A stretch of 34,125 bases of DNA, taken from assembly GCA_017517035.1 (NCBI GenBank), contig JAFXAN010000005.1, positions 1 to 34,125 of the forward strand, in the 5' to 3' direction. The DNA comes from Clostridia bacterium. GTDB taxonomy: Bacteria > Bacillota > Clostridia > Oscillospirales > CAG-272. This document shows positions 1 to 8,358 of the stretch, in pieces (the first letter of the stretch is position 1; each line of letters begins with the position of its first letter). The translations under genes were made by a program, and so were the position numbers. The notes under the pieces are model-generated. The model saw nothing but the letters and a program-made list of their open reading frames with translations, was not told the DNA's origin and did not search any database.

Positions 1-140
1 CCGTATAAACACAGATAAACAACAATAAAAATCCTCTTTTTAAAGTTTTGCTCAAGCTTTTTTAAAAGCTTGCGGGAGCCGGCAACGGTGCCGGTCGCCA
101 CCGCAGTGGCGAAACTCCTTCACCGACAAATTACTGTTTA
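1..140. repeat. Hairpin-rich mosaic intergenic repeat (left copy)
   Basis: Non-coding. Positions 7-64 match 34067-34125 in the same orientation; the first 25 bases differ at one position. Positions 121-140 match 33853-33872 in inverted orientation with one mismatch. Three hairpins follow one another: 53-61 with 64-72 (9 bp, 2-base loop), 79-84 with 89-94 (6 bp) and 95-101 with 106-112 (7 bp). It lies just past the stop codon of the minus-strand gene ending at 149. The two modules have different relative orientations at the two window ends, so this is a composite of separate repeat units. No coding potential was seen. Confidence 0.75.
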
Positions 141-148
141 TTCTCATT

Positions 149-1636
149 CTACCTTCTGAAATCTGCTATCTCGCCTGTTTTTTCGGTTTTGATCAGCTTT
201 CCTTCGCTATCAAAGCGATGTCTGTAAACAACAGAAGCACCGGCAATACTGAAAGAACTTGTTGCGGGTGAATAATAAGCCTCTGAAATATACTGTGTTT
301 CCCAAAGCATCTCCCCATTTTCCGAGAGGGAAAGCTCACCGCAGAGCGATCCTTCTACCGAATAAAACTCGTCGGGAATACCGCTTTCAGCATCGCAAAC
401 AAGAAGCACCGCCGTATAATTCTCACGAAGATCATCCACAAGCGTTTCGGTACTCATATACATTCCGTTTCTGATTATTCCCCCATCAGTCGATGTCTCC
501 TCTGCCACAAGCTCGGCATCATCATACATCTTCCAAATTTTTTCAAGAACATAACTTATTTCATCATGGCTCGTCTCAATATCCTTTCCGTGTTTCGGAA
601 CGGCATATGCGCTGAGATAAAGCCTTCCGCCGTATTCAAGCATATCGCAGATGAAATAAGCACAATCGTCTGCACTATATGATATTCCCTCGCCAAGCTC
701 ACCGTCAGAGGAAACTCTCACGAGAGTCTCATTCACCTGGTATCCGCCAAGCTGAACGATATATCCGTCCTCAAAAGGAGCAACATCCCAAATGCCTCGA
801 TTGCCGATCTCCGTTATTCTTTGCTTCAATTTTTCTCCCGAAATATCCATCTCTATAAAGATAAAGTTTTCAAGATCCGCACGGCAGAAAAGTGCCATTC
901 CGGCCTCTGTTTCGATAATCTCGGAAATGCTGAACCTTTTATAGTTATAAAACAATTTCTGAAGCACGCTTTCTCCGCTTTTTTCATCGAATATTTCAAC
1001 AAATCCGCAGGATTGCGAGCGTGCTGCAAGAGGAGAATATGTTCCATATACGGCAATATATTTCCCATTTTCCAAAAGAGTATATCCCTCAACATATCCG
1101 TCTCGCAAGGGGATTTTCGTCTCCCACAAAAGGTCTCCGTTCTCCTCTTTTTTGAACATCATCTCACCGCTTCTGATAACACCATAAAACTCGGCTTCGT
1201 TATCAAGATAATACCATGAATATTTTTCCTTTACTGATCTTGTGCCACTCCAAATATTCTTAAGCTCTTCAGGTGTTGGCTTCGTGATTCCTATCGCCTT
1301 TCCCTCATAGCTATCAATGATGACCACAGCAGTTTCCTCAAGAGCAAACTTCTCTGTTATTATATCACGATATACCTTTTTTATTTCGGTTCTTGAAAGA
1401 TTTTCTCTATTCAGCTCATGCTCCTCGAAAAAATCCACCGCATCGTTATATTCCTTGACCTCTGCGGCGCATCCCACAAGTGCCGTGAGAAAAACGAACA
1501 CAGCCGCCGCTATTATTATATTGCGTCGCAAAAAGGATCTTTTTATCCTTTGCTTCTTTTCTGCCGTCCCGAAAAGCTCGGGCATCGGAAGCTTGTCAAG
1601 CTCCATGAGGGCCTTTTTTATTTCGCTTTTTTTCAT
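149..1636 (-). CDS. Single-pass membrane protein, probable anti-sigma/sensor partner of the ECF sigma factor
   Basis: This 495-aa protein is not a family I recognise by name. The N-terminus (about 1-37) is basic and probably cytoplasmic, followed by one hydrophobic segment (about 38-59) and about 435 extracytoplasmic residues. That large domain has recurring short beta-strand blocks with Gly, Trp and aromatic residues, resembling a beta-propeller, but no repeat was proven. The membrane segment ends in Leu-Val-Gly-Cys (Cys56), which fits a lipobox, although the preceding basic region is long for a lipoprotein signal. The ATG at 1636 shares one base with the stop of the upstream sigma gene, and its GGAGGT site lies inside the sigma gene's last codons, so translation is coupled. 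A GTG at 1639 is in frame but too close to the GGAGGT. By analogy with other ECF pairs it probably holds the sigma factor at the membrane; this is inferred from position and topology. Confidence 0.65.
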   Translation of the reverse strand: MKKSEIKKALMELDKLPMPELFGTAEKKQRIKRSFLRRNIIIAAAVFVFLTALVGCAAEVKEYNDAVDFFEEHELNRENLSRTEIKKVYRDIITEKFALEETAVVIIDSYEGKAIGITKPTPEELKNIWSGTRSVKEKYSWYYLDNEAEFYGVIRSGEMMFKKEENGDLLWETKIPLRDGYVEGYTLLENGKYIAVYGTYSPLAARSQSCGFVEIFDEKSGESVLQKLFYNYKRFSISEIIETEAGMALFCRADLENFIFIEMDISGEKLKQRITEIGNRGIWDVAPFEDGYIVQLGGYQVNETLVRVSSDGELGEGISYSADDCAYFICDMLEYGGRLYLSAYAVPKHGKDIETSHDEISYVLEKIWKMYDDAELVAEETSTDGGIIRNGMYMSTETLVDDLRENYTAVLLVCDAESGIPDEFYSVEGSLCGELSLSENGEMLWETQYISEAYYSPATSSFSIAGASVVYRHRFDSEGKLIKTEKTGEIADFRR

Positions 1637-2157
1637 CACAAAATACCTCCGCTATATTTTTTCAGTTTTTTTATCACACGCTGATATCTCTTCTGCGCTG
1701 CAAAAACACTTATCCCCATGATTCTCGCAACCTCTCCAAAGGGAAGATCTCCGTAAATACGCAGAAGTATGATCTCTCGCTCCTCATCCTCAAGATGAGA
1801 AAGCAGCTCAGCGGCAAGTGGTGCAGCATCTGAAACACCCTCATCAGCAACAAACGCCGCCTCGTCGATAGAAAGTGTATCTCTTCTCTTTCTCACCAAA
1901 TCCAGAGCATTATGCCTTGCAACTGTGAGAATAAAGGCGCGCGGATTTGTTCCTTTTTTATATGTAGCGGCACATTTTTGAAGCTCCATCAGGGTGTTTT
2001 GGAGAGTATCCTCCGCATCTTCACGGTTTCCTGTTATTCCTATGGCTACGGAAAAGATAAGCCTACCGAGATCTTCGTAAATTTTGCAAAGTCCATTCTC
2101 ATTACCAAGCGCAAGCTCCATAAGTGCTTTTTCGAGTATATGCTTTTCATTTTGCAC
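1636..2157 (-). CDS. ECF-family RNA polymerase sigma factor
   Basis: This 173-aa protein has the two-domain layout of extracytoplasmic-function sigma factors. Region 2 spans about residues 25-92, including the acidic GNREDAEDTLQ core-binding stretch and the basic end around RHNALDLVRKRR. Region 4 is a helix-turn-helix at about 118-168, with LPFGEVARIMGIS as the recognition unit. I chose the GTG at 2157 because GGAGGTGAG lies 8 bases upstream; the longer open frame to 2232 has no ribosome binding site. It is followed by the coupled membrane protein, forming a sigma/anti-sigma operon. The operon starts behind the rpsU terminator, so it needs its own promoter. None of the usual ECF or SigA motifs stands out in 2171-2240. 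Target genes are unknown. Confidence 0.9.
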   Translation of the reverse strand: MQNEKHILEKALMELALGNENGLCKIYEDLGRLIFSVAIGITGNREDAEDTLQNTLMELQKCAATYKKGTNPRAFILTVARHNALDLVRKRRDTLSIDEAAFVADEGVSDAAPLAAELLSHLEDEEREIILLRIYGDLPFGEVARIMGISVFAAQKRYQRVIKKLKKYSGGIL

Positions 2158-2241
2158 CCATCTCACCTCCTTCTGCTTATATAGCGTTTTAAAAAAGGTA
2201 TTTTGGACATTTTCAGATGAAATTTTTAGCAAAAATTTCTA

Positions 2242-2276
2242 CAAAAAACGTCAGGGGAAACCGATTCGGTTTCCCC
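2242..2276 (-). terminator. Intrinsic terminator of rpsU
   Basis: A perfect 10-bp stem (2254-2263 pairs with 2267-2276) with a 3-base loop starts 20 bases past the rpsU stop. On the minus strand, CG and then six T residues follow it within a few bases. It separates rpsU from the sigma factor operon. Confidence 0.9.
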
Positions 2277-2295
2277 TTAAAGTATAGCTATTTAA

Positions 2296-2472
2296 TTACT
2301 TATACTTGCGCTTTCTTGCAGCCTCGGACTTCTTCTTACGCTTAACACTAGGCTTTTCATAGTGTTCTCTTTTGCGAAGCTCGGTGAGGACTCCGGATCT
2401 TGCGCACTGACGCTTAAAACGACGAAGCGCACTGTCGAGTGTTTCGCCATCTTTAACTCTGATTTCTGCCAT
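2296..2472 (-). CDS. rpsU: 30S ribosomal protein S21 (bS21)
   Basis: This 58-aa protein starts [20 protein letters not shown] and ends in a Lys/Arg-rich tail, with the [16 protein letters not shown] stretch typical of S21. S21 binds the 30S platform and helps mRNA binding during initiation. The gene was found by reading the minus strand directly. The start ATG at 2472 is preceded by GGAGGG at a normal distance. It has its own consensus promoter (2523-2551) and terminator (2242-2276), so it is a single-gene transcription unit between leuS and the sigma operon. Confidence 0.97.
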   Translation of the reverse strand: MAEIRVKDGETLDSALRRFKRQCARSGVLTELRKREHYEKPSVKRKKKSEAARKRKYK

Positions 2473-2522
2473 TCTATATCCCTCCCTCCGCTTTAGGCAA
2501 GAGAAAATAAATCTCTTTTGAT

Positions 2523-2551
2523 ATTATACAGTATTTTACATCAAAAGTCAA
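2523..2551 (-). promoter_or_regulatory. SigA-type promoter of rpsU
   Basis: TTGACT at 2551-2546 is separated by 17 bases from a perfect TATAAT at 2528-2523, reading the minus strand. The predicted transcription start near 2516 leaves a leader of about 45 bases before the rpsU ATG. Confidence 0.9.
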
Positions 2552-2598
2552 TACAATTTCAAAACTTTTTTCGATTTTTTTATTTTTTTGCCGAAAAA

Positions 2599-5001
2599 TT
2601 ACTTCACAACGATATTTACTATCTTATTTGGCACTGCGATCTCCTTGATGATAGTCTTTCCTTCGATAAGAGGAAGAACCTTTTCATCATTCTTTGCCGC
2701 AGCGATCGCATCTTCCTTCGGGCAATCACGGGGAAGCATGATGGTTGCACGAAGCTTGCCGTTGATCTGAACTGCTATCTCAACGCTTGAATCAACCGTC
2801 TTTGCCTCGTCATAGGTAGGCCAAGAAGCCAAGGAGCAGAAGCCTTCTCCTCCCTTTGATTCCCAGATCTCTTCACAGAGATGAGGTGCGAAGGGGCAAA
2901 GAAGTCTTATGAGCACCATAAGCTCGTCAAGAGTAAGTGAACCAACGGAATTTATCTCGTTCACAAGCTCCATCATTGCCGCAATTGCGGTGTTGAACTT
3001 CATATCCTCAATATCCTGCGAAACCTTCTTAACAGTCTTATTAAAGGGTACTTCAAGCTTTTCTGTTACGCCCTTGCCCTTTGCCATTTCCGCAAGATCA
3101 GCGATCCTCTCAAGGAATCTCTTACAGCCCATAACACTGCTCTCGGACCAAGGAGCTGCGCTTCCGTATTCACCCATAAAGAGGATATAAGTACGGAGAG
3201 CATCTGCGCCAAGCTTATCAACAACATCGTTGGGGTCGATAACATTTCCTCTCGATTTACTCATCTTAACACCGTCAGGACCGAGAATAAGTCCCTGAGC
3301 GGTTCTCTTTGCATAAGGCTCTTTTGTTGGAACTTCACCGATATCATAGAGGAATCTATGCCAGAAGCGTGAATAGATCATATGTCTTGTAACATGCTCC
3401 ATACCGCCATTGTACCAGTCAACGGGAAGCCAATACTTCAGCTTATCCATATCTGCAATGCCGGTTGCGCACTTGGGGTCGATATAGCGCAGGAAGTACC
3501 AGGATGAACCTGCCCACTGAGGCATTGTATCCGTCTCTCTTCTTGCCTTACCTCCGCACTTCGGGCACTTGCAATTTACAAATTCTTCGATCTTTGCAAG
3601 AGGGCTTTCGCCATCCTTACCCGGCTCAAATTCCTTTACGGGGGGCAGGCGCAGAGGAAGCTCCTCATATGGAACGGGAACCATTCCGCATTCTGGACAG
3701 TGGACGATCGGGATAGGCTCGCCCCAATATCTCTGGCGGTTGAATGCCCAGTCCTTCATCTTATACTGAACGCCCTCTTCACCGATTCCCTGCTCTTCAA
3801 GATACTTAATCATTCGAGCAATGGAATCCTTCTTATTATCGTAGCCATTAAGGAAATCGGAATTTACCATCTCGCCATCGCCGCTGTAAGCGCCTTTTTC
3901 GATATCTCCGCCCTTAATTACCTCAATTATATCGAGACCGAATTTCTTTGCAAAATCATAGTCTCTTTCATCATGAGCGGGAACAGCCATAATAGCACCT
4001 GTTCCATAACCCATCATTACATAGTCCGCAATAAACACGGGGATCTCCTTGCCCGTGATGGGATTGATGGCTCTCATTCCCTCAATGCAAACGCCCGTCT
4101 TATCCTTTACGAGCTGAGTTCTCTCAAACTCGGTCTTCTTTGCGCATTCCGCTCTATAGTCCTTAATTGCATCCATATTCGTGATTCTGTCAGAAAGCTT
4201 ATCTATCATGGGATGCTCGGGAGCTATAACCATAAATGTAACTCCGAAGAGGGTATCGGGTCTTGTTGTATAGATACGAAGCTTTTCATCAGTACCCGCA
4301 ATTTTGAAATTGACAAAAGCACCGCTGGATTTTCCTATCCAATTTACCTGCTGCTGAATTACCTGGGGCAGATAGTCAAGTCCTTCAAGGCCTTCAAGAA
4401 GCTTGTCTGCATATTTTGTAATGCGGAGATACCAAACATCCTTGGATTTCTGAACGATATCACTATGGCAGATATCGCATTTGCCGCCCTGCGAGTCCTC
4501 ATTTGAAAGAACGACCTTACAAGAGGGGCAATAGTTTACAAGCGCATTATCACGGAAAGCAAGTCCGTTTTCAAAGAGCTTGAGGAATATATACTGAGTC
4601 CATTTATAGTAATCTTCCTCGGTTGTGTCAATAACTCTTGTCCAATCGAAGGAGAAGCCGACCTTTTTAAGCTGAGATGTGAACTTTTCTATATTTTTAT
4701 CGGTAACGATTCTGGGGTGAACGCCCGTTTTTATTGCCGTATTTTCGGTAGGCAGACCGTAAGCATCAAAGCCGATGGGAAAAAGGACATTATAGCCCTG
4801 CATCCTTCTCTTTCTTGAAACGACCTCAAGTCCGCTATATGCCTTGATATGTCCAACATGCATTCCTGCGCCCGAGGGATATGGAAATTCAACAAGTCCG
4901 TAGAATTTGGGCTTATCCGATTTGTCCTCGGCTTCAAAAATATGAGCCTCGTCCCATTTCTTTTGCCATTTACTTTCGATTTCGGTAAAATTGTACTTCA
5001 T
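2599..5001 (-). CDS. leuS: Leucyl-tRNA synthetase
   Basis: This 800-aa class I synthetase charges tRNA-Leu with leucine. The HIGH-type motif is HVGH at 48-51 in a YPSGAGMHVGH context. A zinc-ribbon-like pair of CxxC motifs follows at about 160-180 (CPSC ... CDIC), then the CP1 editing insertion, where the TTRPDTLFGVTF stretch marks the editing pocket. KMSKS sits at about 579-583, followed by the anticodon-binding domain. Length is normal. Two adjacent ATG codons are possible; GGAG lies 6 bases before the second (5001) and only 3 before the first (5004), so I chose 5001. The gene is last in the long minus-strand run, behind rsfS. No T-box leader precedes it, and I see no clear terminator behind it before the rpsU promoter. 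Confidence 0.98.
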   Translation of the reverse strand: MKYNFTEIESKWQKKWDEAHIFEAEDKSDKPKFYGLVEFPYPSGAGMHVGHIKAYSGLEVVSRKRRMQGYNVLFPIGFDAYGLPTENTAIKTGVHPRIVTDKNIEKFTSQLKKVGFSFDWTRVIDTTEEDYYKWTQYIFLKLFENGLAFRDNALVNYCPSCKVVLSNEDSQGGKCDICHSDIVQKSKDVWYLRITKYADKLLEGLEGLDYLPQVIQQQVNWIGKSSGAFVNFKIAGTDEKLRIYTTRPDTLFGVTFMVIAPEHPMIDKLSDRITNMDAIKDYRAECAKKTEFERTQLVKDKTGVCIEGMRAINPITGKEIPVFIADYVMMGYGTGAIMAVPAHDERDYDFAKKFGLDIIEVIKGGDIEKGAYSGDGEMVNSDFLNGYDNKKDSIARMIKYLEEQGIGEEGVQYKMKDWAFNRQRYWGEPIPIVHCPECGMVPVPYEELPLRLPPVKEFEPGKDGESPLAKIEEFVNCKCPKCGGKARRETDTMPQWAGSSWYFLRYIDPKCATGIADMDKLKYWLPVDWYNGGMEHVTRHMIYSRFWHRFLYDIGEVPTKEPYAKRTAQGLILGPDGVKMSKSRGNVIDPNDVVDKLGADALRTYILFMGEYGSAAPWSESSVMGCKRFLERIADLAEMAKGKGVTEKLEVPFNKTVKKVSQDIEDMKFNTAIAAMMELVNEINSVGSLTLDELMVLIRLLCPFAPHLCEEIWESKGGEGFCSLASWPTYDEAKTVDSSVEIAVQINGKLRATIMLPRDCPKEDAIAAAKNDEKVLPLIEGKTIIKEIAVPNKIVNIVVK

Positions 5002-5030
5002 CATTTGCTCCTATTTATATTATGTCTAAA

Positions 5031-5417
5031 TTATTCTTCAGTTTCATTCTGCTCATCGCGCTTTTCACGGTAGAGCTTATCGAGATTATAAAATTCTCTT
5101 GACTCACGGCTGAAAACATGAACAACAACTCTGCCATAGTCAAGCAGAACCCATGTTCCGTTTCCTCTTCCCTCGTAGTTTAGCATCGGCACCTCGCAAA
5201 GCCCAAGCTGATATTCGACCTCGTCTGCAAGTGTCTTTATATGTGTTCCCGAATTTCCGTTTGCAAGAACAAAATAGTCGGAAATATCGGTCTTATCGCC
5301 AACATAAAGAACCTTTATGTCCTTTCCCTTTTTATTATCAAGTATTTCAGCCGCCTTTTCTGCAATAACCTTTGGATCTGCATCACGAAGGCAGACAACA
5401 TTCATATTTTCTTCCAT
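5031..5417 (-). CDS. rsfS: Ribosomal silencing factor RsfS
   Basis: This 128-aa protein of the RsfS/DUF143 (Iojap) family binds ribosomal protein uL14 and blocks joining of the 30S and 50S subunits during starvation. Family hallmarks seen are DIKVLYVGDKTDISDYFVLA, NGNSGTHIKTLADEVE and the C-terminal GTWVLLDYGRVVVHVF followed by REFYNLDKLY. The start at 5417 has AAGGA at a normal distance; an in-frame ATG at 5405 is a weaker choice. It sits 17 bases behind the LCP gene and 29 before leuS. The nadD-yqeK-rsfS linkage is common in Firmicutes; here an LCP gene lies between yqeK and rsfS. Confidence 0.96.
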   Translation of the reverse strand: MEENMNVVCLRDADPKVIAEKAAEILDNKKGKDIKVLYVGDKTDISDYFVLANGNSGTHIKTLADEVEYQLGLCEVPMLNYEGRGNGTWVLLDYGRVVVHVFSRESREFYNLDKLYREKRDEQNETEE

Positions 5418-5434
5418 ATCTTTATTCCTTTTCC

Positions 5435-6748
5435 TTATAATTCATCATCCGGAGACCCTTCCTCATCGGGAATATCATTCTCCTCATTTTCCTCTTCATA
5501 AGGCTCTGTCTCCTCAGGCTCGATAGGCTCTGTTTCCGTCGCCTCTGTATCAACGGGATCATCTTTTACAACAGGTTTTGTGCCCGAGCTTGGCTTTGTT
5601 GCGGGGATATAAATTCCGTCCTCATCAACCTCATCGCCAACATAAACATCGCTTCCGCTGTCGGTATTATATATCTCCAGCATATAATCCACGCTTGGAT
5701 TTGTAAACATCTTGTCGGGATCGAAAATACTATCGGGAATATCTCTTGAATAAACATTGAGATACTGATTGATAGAAGAAAGCATTGCGCTTCGGCTGAG
5801 TACATAATACCATGTTCCCGAGGTCTTATATTCTCTGACGCTGTTGCCGGGAAGAGTCATCATTGTAAGCTTGTCAAGGTCAAGCGAAAGAACCTTTGTG
5901 CCGAAATAAATGAACTCATTGAGAGTCAGATTTGTTTCAACATGCTTCAGCACCTCTGTACCCACCTGTGTCAGCATCGAAACGCTTATGCTGTCGATGA
6001 ATTTCTTCATAAAAGCAGTCATAAAGAGCTTTTGTGCATCGGTTCTTCCGATATCGGCATTGACATATCCGCTTCTGAATCTGACAAACTGCTCGGCTTT
6101 CTTTCCGTCAAGAGTCTGATATCCCTTTTTGAGATTGATATAAAGTCCCTGCTCCGGGTCTTCATATTTCATATCTCTCGGAACATACATCTCAACTCCG
6201 CCGATGATATCGACGATATTTCTGAATGCCACAAGATTGATAGAGCCATAATAGTCGATCTTGATGCAGAGATTCTTTTCAAGGAAATCCGCAAGATCCC
6301 CAAGATCCCTCTCGAAATATCCGAGAGCACCGTTCATTTTATGGTAGCTGCCCTCTCTCGAGTTATATCTTGCATATGTGTCTCTGGGCATCTGGATGAT
6401 ATTGATCGCACCTGTATTTGTATCAAACTGTGCAAGCATATTAACATCGGTAAGTCCCGCAGCCTTATCGTAGCCAACAAAAAGGAAATTATAGACGCCC
6501 TCTTTTCTGACATATTTTTCCTCTTCCTTTATGGGCTGATCCACCTTGTTTCCCTCATCATCGGTATCGGTTTCAACATCTCCGGTGTGAAAAGGGATAT
6601 CGGTATCAACTGTCGGATCGGCAGGTGAAAAATTCTTTGCAACTATTACAATACCTACAATTATTGCAATTATTGTAAATATCGCAATGATAAGCACCTC
6701 ATAATGCTTTTCTTTTTTTGGCATGAAATTTGAATTTCTGTAGTTCAT
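5435..6748 (-). CDS. LytR-CpsA-Psr (LCP) family cell-wall glycopolymer ligase
   Basis: This 437-aa membrane-anchored protein belongs to the family that transfers teichoic acid or capsule-type polymers from lipid carriers to peptidoglycan. A short cytoplasmic N-terminus is followed by one membrane segment (about 18-38), an acidic linker, and the LCP domain from about 83 to 290, with VYNFLFVGYDK and the IIQMPRDTYARY motif that carries the catalytic Arg/Asp region (PRDT at 121-124). The usual aspartate-threonine pair after the first strand is read here as Asp-Val-Asn. The last 60 residues are rich in Asp, Glu, Pro and Thr, a disordered acidic tail. It lies 36 bases behind yqeK and 17 before rsfS in the same run. 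The exact polymer substrate cannot be read from sequence. Confidence 0.92.
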   Translation of the reverse strand: MNYRNSNFMPKKEKHYEVLIIAIFTIIAIIVGIVIVAKNFSPADPTVDTDIPFHTGDVETDTDDEGNKVDQPIKEEEKYVRKEGVYNFLFVGYDKAAGLTDVNMLAQFDTNTGAINIIQMPRDTYARYNSREGSYHKMNGALGYFERDLGDLADFLEKNLCIKIDYYGSINLVAFRNIVDIIGGVEMYVPRDMKYEDPEQGLYINLKKGYQTLDGKKAEQFVRFRSGYVNADIGRTDAQKLFMTAFMKKFIDSISVSMLTQVGTEVLKHVETNLTLNEFIYFGTKVLSLDLDKLTMMTLPGNSVREYKTSGTWYYVLSRSAMLSSINQYLNVYSRDIPDSIFDPDKMFTNPSVDYMLEIYNTDSGSDVYVGDEVDEDGIYIPATKPSSGTKPVVKDDPVDTEATETEPIEPEETEPYEEENEENDIPDEEGSPDDEL

Positions 6749-6784
6749 TTATTTTATATCCTCATGGGCATTTGGCCCTTATAT

Positions 6785-7432
6785 TCAATGCTTTGTCGGG
6801 GCTGTGCGCTCCGAAATACTTAATATTAAATAGTTCCTTGCGGAAAAGGTATTCTCGTCAATCGGTATTCCTTCGCAAAGAAGCTGTTTTATGGTCATGT
6901 CGAAGGAAAGCACAAGCGTTTTGTCAAGATGAAGACTTCGCTCCTCGAAGCTCATTTTCTCCGGCTCTGCACCGTAAAAATATTCTCGAAGACGAACACA
7001 ATCCTCAAATTTTCTTCCCGCCTCAATATAATCGGCAAGATAAATGAGCTTTTCGGTTATGCTCATATCAGCCTTTCCCGTGGTATGCCATCTTACCGCC
7101 TCTATGACCTCTCTTTCGGCAAAAAGCGGATATTCGTCAGGTATCACTGCCGCCGCAGTTATTGCGTGAAGAGTTTTGGGGGCGTTTTTTGCACAGCACG
7201 GAATAATTATACCAAGTTTTTCAGATAATTGCAACTGTTTTTGGTAAGAAAATTCTTTTGTTATGTCATGAAGCAATGCAGAAGCTCTCAAAATACTCTC
7301 TTTTTCGGGAGCAAAAAGAGAACAAAGCCGCACCGCCTCCTCCTCAACTCCGAGAGTGTGAGCAAGCCTATATCCCGACATAAGAGAGGATATTTTTTCT
7401 CTCAAATGCCCGATATCCTTTGTATCAAACAA
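6785..7432 (-). CDS. yqeK: YqeK-type HD-domain hydrolase (probable Ap4A hydrolase)
   Basis: This HD-superfamily metal-dependent phosphohydrolase of about 215 aa belongs to the YqeK family, which cleaves diadenosine tetraphosphate symmetrically. Metal-binding motifs seen are His25 in RLAHTLG, His55-Asp56 in ALLHDITKE, then HAITAA, RWHTTGK and YLADYIE. Start choice: TTG at 7432 has GAGGTGA 8 bases upstream and gives the usual short N-terminus. ATG at 7459 and an earlier frame start at 7513 lie inside nadD and have no ribosome binding site. The gene follows nadD directly, the standard arrangement in Firmicutes. It is somewhat longer than the typical ~190 aa because of a C-terminal extension. Confidence 0.88.
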   Translation of the reverse strand: MFDTKDIGHLREKISSLMSGYRLAHTLGVEEEAVRLCSLFAPEKESILRASALLHDITKEFSYQKQLQLSEKLGIIIPCCAKNAPKTLHAITAAAVIPDEYPLFAEREVIEAVRWHTTGKADMSITEKLIYLADYIEAGRKFEDCVRLREYFYGAEPEKMSFEERSLHLDKTLVLSFDMTIKQLLCEGIPIDENTFSARNYLILSISERTAPTKH

Positions 7433-7442
7433 ACTTTTCACC

Positions 7443-8042
7443 TCATTTGTAAAGTCCATTGGTTTTGATGTAGTCTCTGACAGAAGGAGTGACCATGCCT
7501 GAAATATCCTCACCGAGCTTTATTCGATCTCTGATATCGCTTGAGGAAATTTCGGTAGGCTTCAATGATATATGACGAATCCTCGCTCCGAACTGTTCCC
7601 TATATATTCCGATTTTTTCCATAATCTTCATCTCGGAATCAGGATCGTTTTCACGGCTTGCGCAAACAACGGTACACATTCCGAATATATCCCCTGCACG
7701 AACCCAATTTCCAAGTGTCAAGAACATATCCGTTCCGAAAAGGATATAAAGCTCGCCATCGTGGTATATTTTCTTCAGCTCATCAAGAGTGATCGCTGTA
7801 TAGCTATCACCTCTTGCGATCTCCATATCGGATATTTCATATATTCTGCCTTCAAAGGAAAGGCTGCACATATGAAGCCGTTCCAGGGCAGGAGCAACAC
7901 CACTCATATCCTTTTTATGCGGAATAAAGGTAGGGATAATGATCAGCTTATCAAGCTCCATCTCGTTTGCAAAAGCCTCGGCGGCTCTTATATGCCCAAG
8001 ATGCGGCGGAGAGAATGTCCCTCCGAAAATTCCTATCTTCAT
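7443..8042 (-). CDS. nadD: Nicotinate-nucleotide adenylyltransferase
   Basis: This 199-aa enzyme transfers AMP to nicotinate mononucleotide to give deamido-NAD in NAD synthesis. The nucleotidyltransferase motif GGTFSPPHLGH lies at 7-17 and the ISSSDIRDRI motif near the C-terminus. The protein ends PSVRDYIKTNGLY, as in the family. Length is normal. It is one base downstream of yhbY and overlaps or abuts yqeK. The gene does not carry a fused HD domain; that function is in the separate yqeK. Confidence 0.97.
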   Translation of the reverse strand: MKIGIFGGTFSPPHLGHIRAAEAFANEMELDKLIIIPTFIPHKKDMSGVAPALERLHMCSLSFEGRIYEISDMEIARGDSYTAITLDELKKIYHDGELYILFGTDMFLTLGNWVRAGDIFGMCTVVCASRENDPDSEMKIMEKIGIYREQFGARIRHISLKPTEISSSDIRDRIKLGEDISGMVTPSVRDYIKTNGLYK

Positions 8043-8043
8043 T

Positions 8044-8340
8044 TTAATCGAGAACTATTTTTCTGTTTTTCTCTTTTGAGGACTGACGGTAAAGCACAAA
8101 CTTCGTACCCACAACGCAGACCACATCGCTCTCGGTTGCCGCCGCAAGCTCCTCTGCCGCACTCTTTGCGCTCTCTGCACTGTTATCAAGAACCTTCATC
8201 TTGATAAGCTCCTTCGCTTCAAGCGCATCCGAAACTGTCTTTATAAGATTTTCGCTGATACCGCCCTTACCCACCTGCATAATGGGGTCGATCCCGTTTG
8301 CCATGGCACGGAGTGCGGCTCTCTGTTTACTTGTTAGCAT
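8044..8340 (-). CDS. yhbY: YhbY-type CRM-domain RNA-binding protein
   Basis: This 98-aa protein is a single CRM domain associated with 50S subunit assembly. It begins MLTSKQRAALRAMANGIDPI and carries the GxxG loop as VGKGGISENL, with the family's VGTKFVLYR strand near the end. It lies 18 bases past rdgB and one base before nadD. YhbY next to nadD is common in Firmicutes. Confidence 0.95.
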   Translation of the reverse strand: MLTSKQRAALRAMANGIDPIMQVGKGGISENLIKTVSDALEAKELIKMKVLDNSAESAKSAAEELAAATESDVVCVVGTKFVLYRQSSKEKNRKIVLD

Positions 8341-8358
8341 AAATAGATTTTCTCCAAA

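Noticed and set aside
3700..4506. 268-codon plus-strand open frame inside leuS
   Set aside because: It is antisense to conserved LeuRS sequence and has no recognisable product.
5005..5030. T-box riboswitch before leuS
   Set aside because: The gap to rsfS is only about 26-29 bases, too short for a T-box, and no terminator/antiterminator pair is present.
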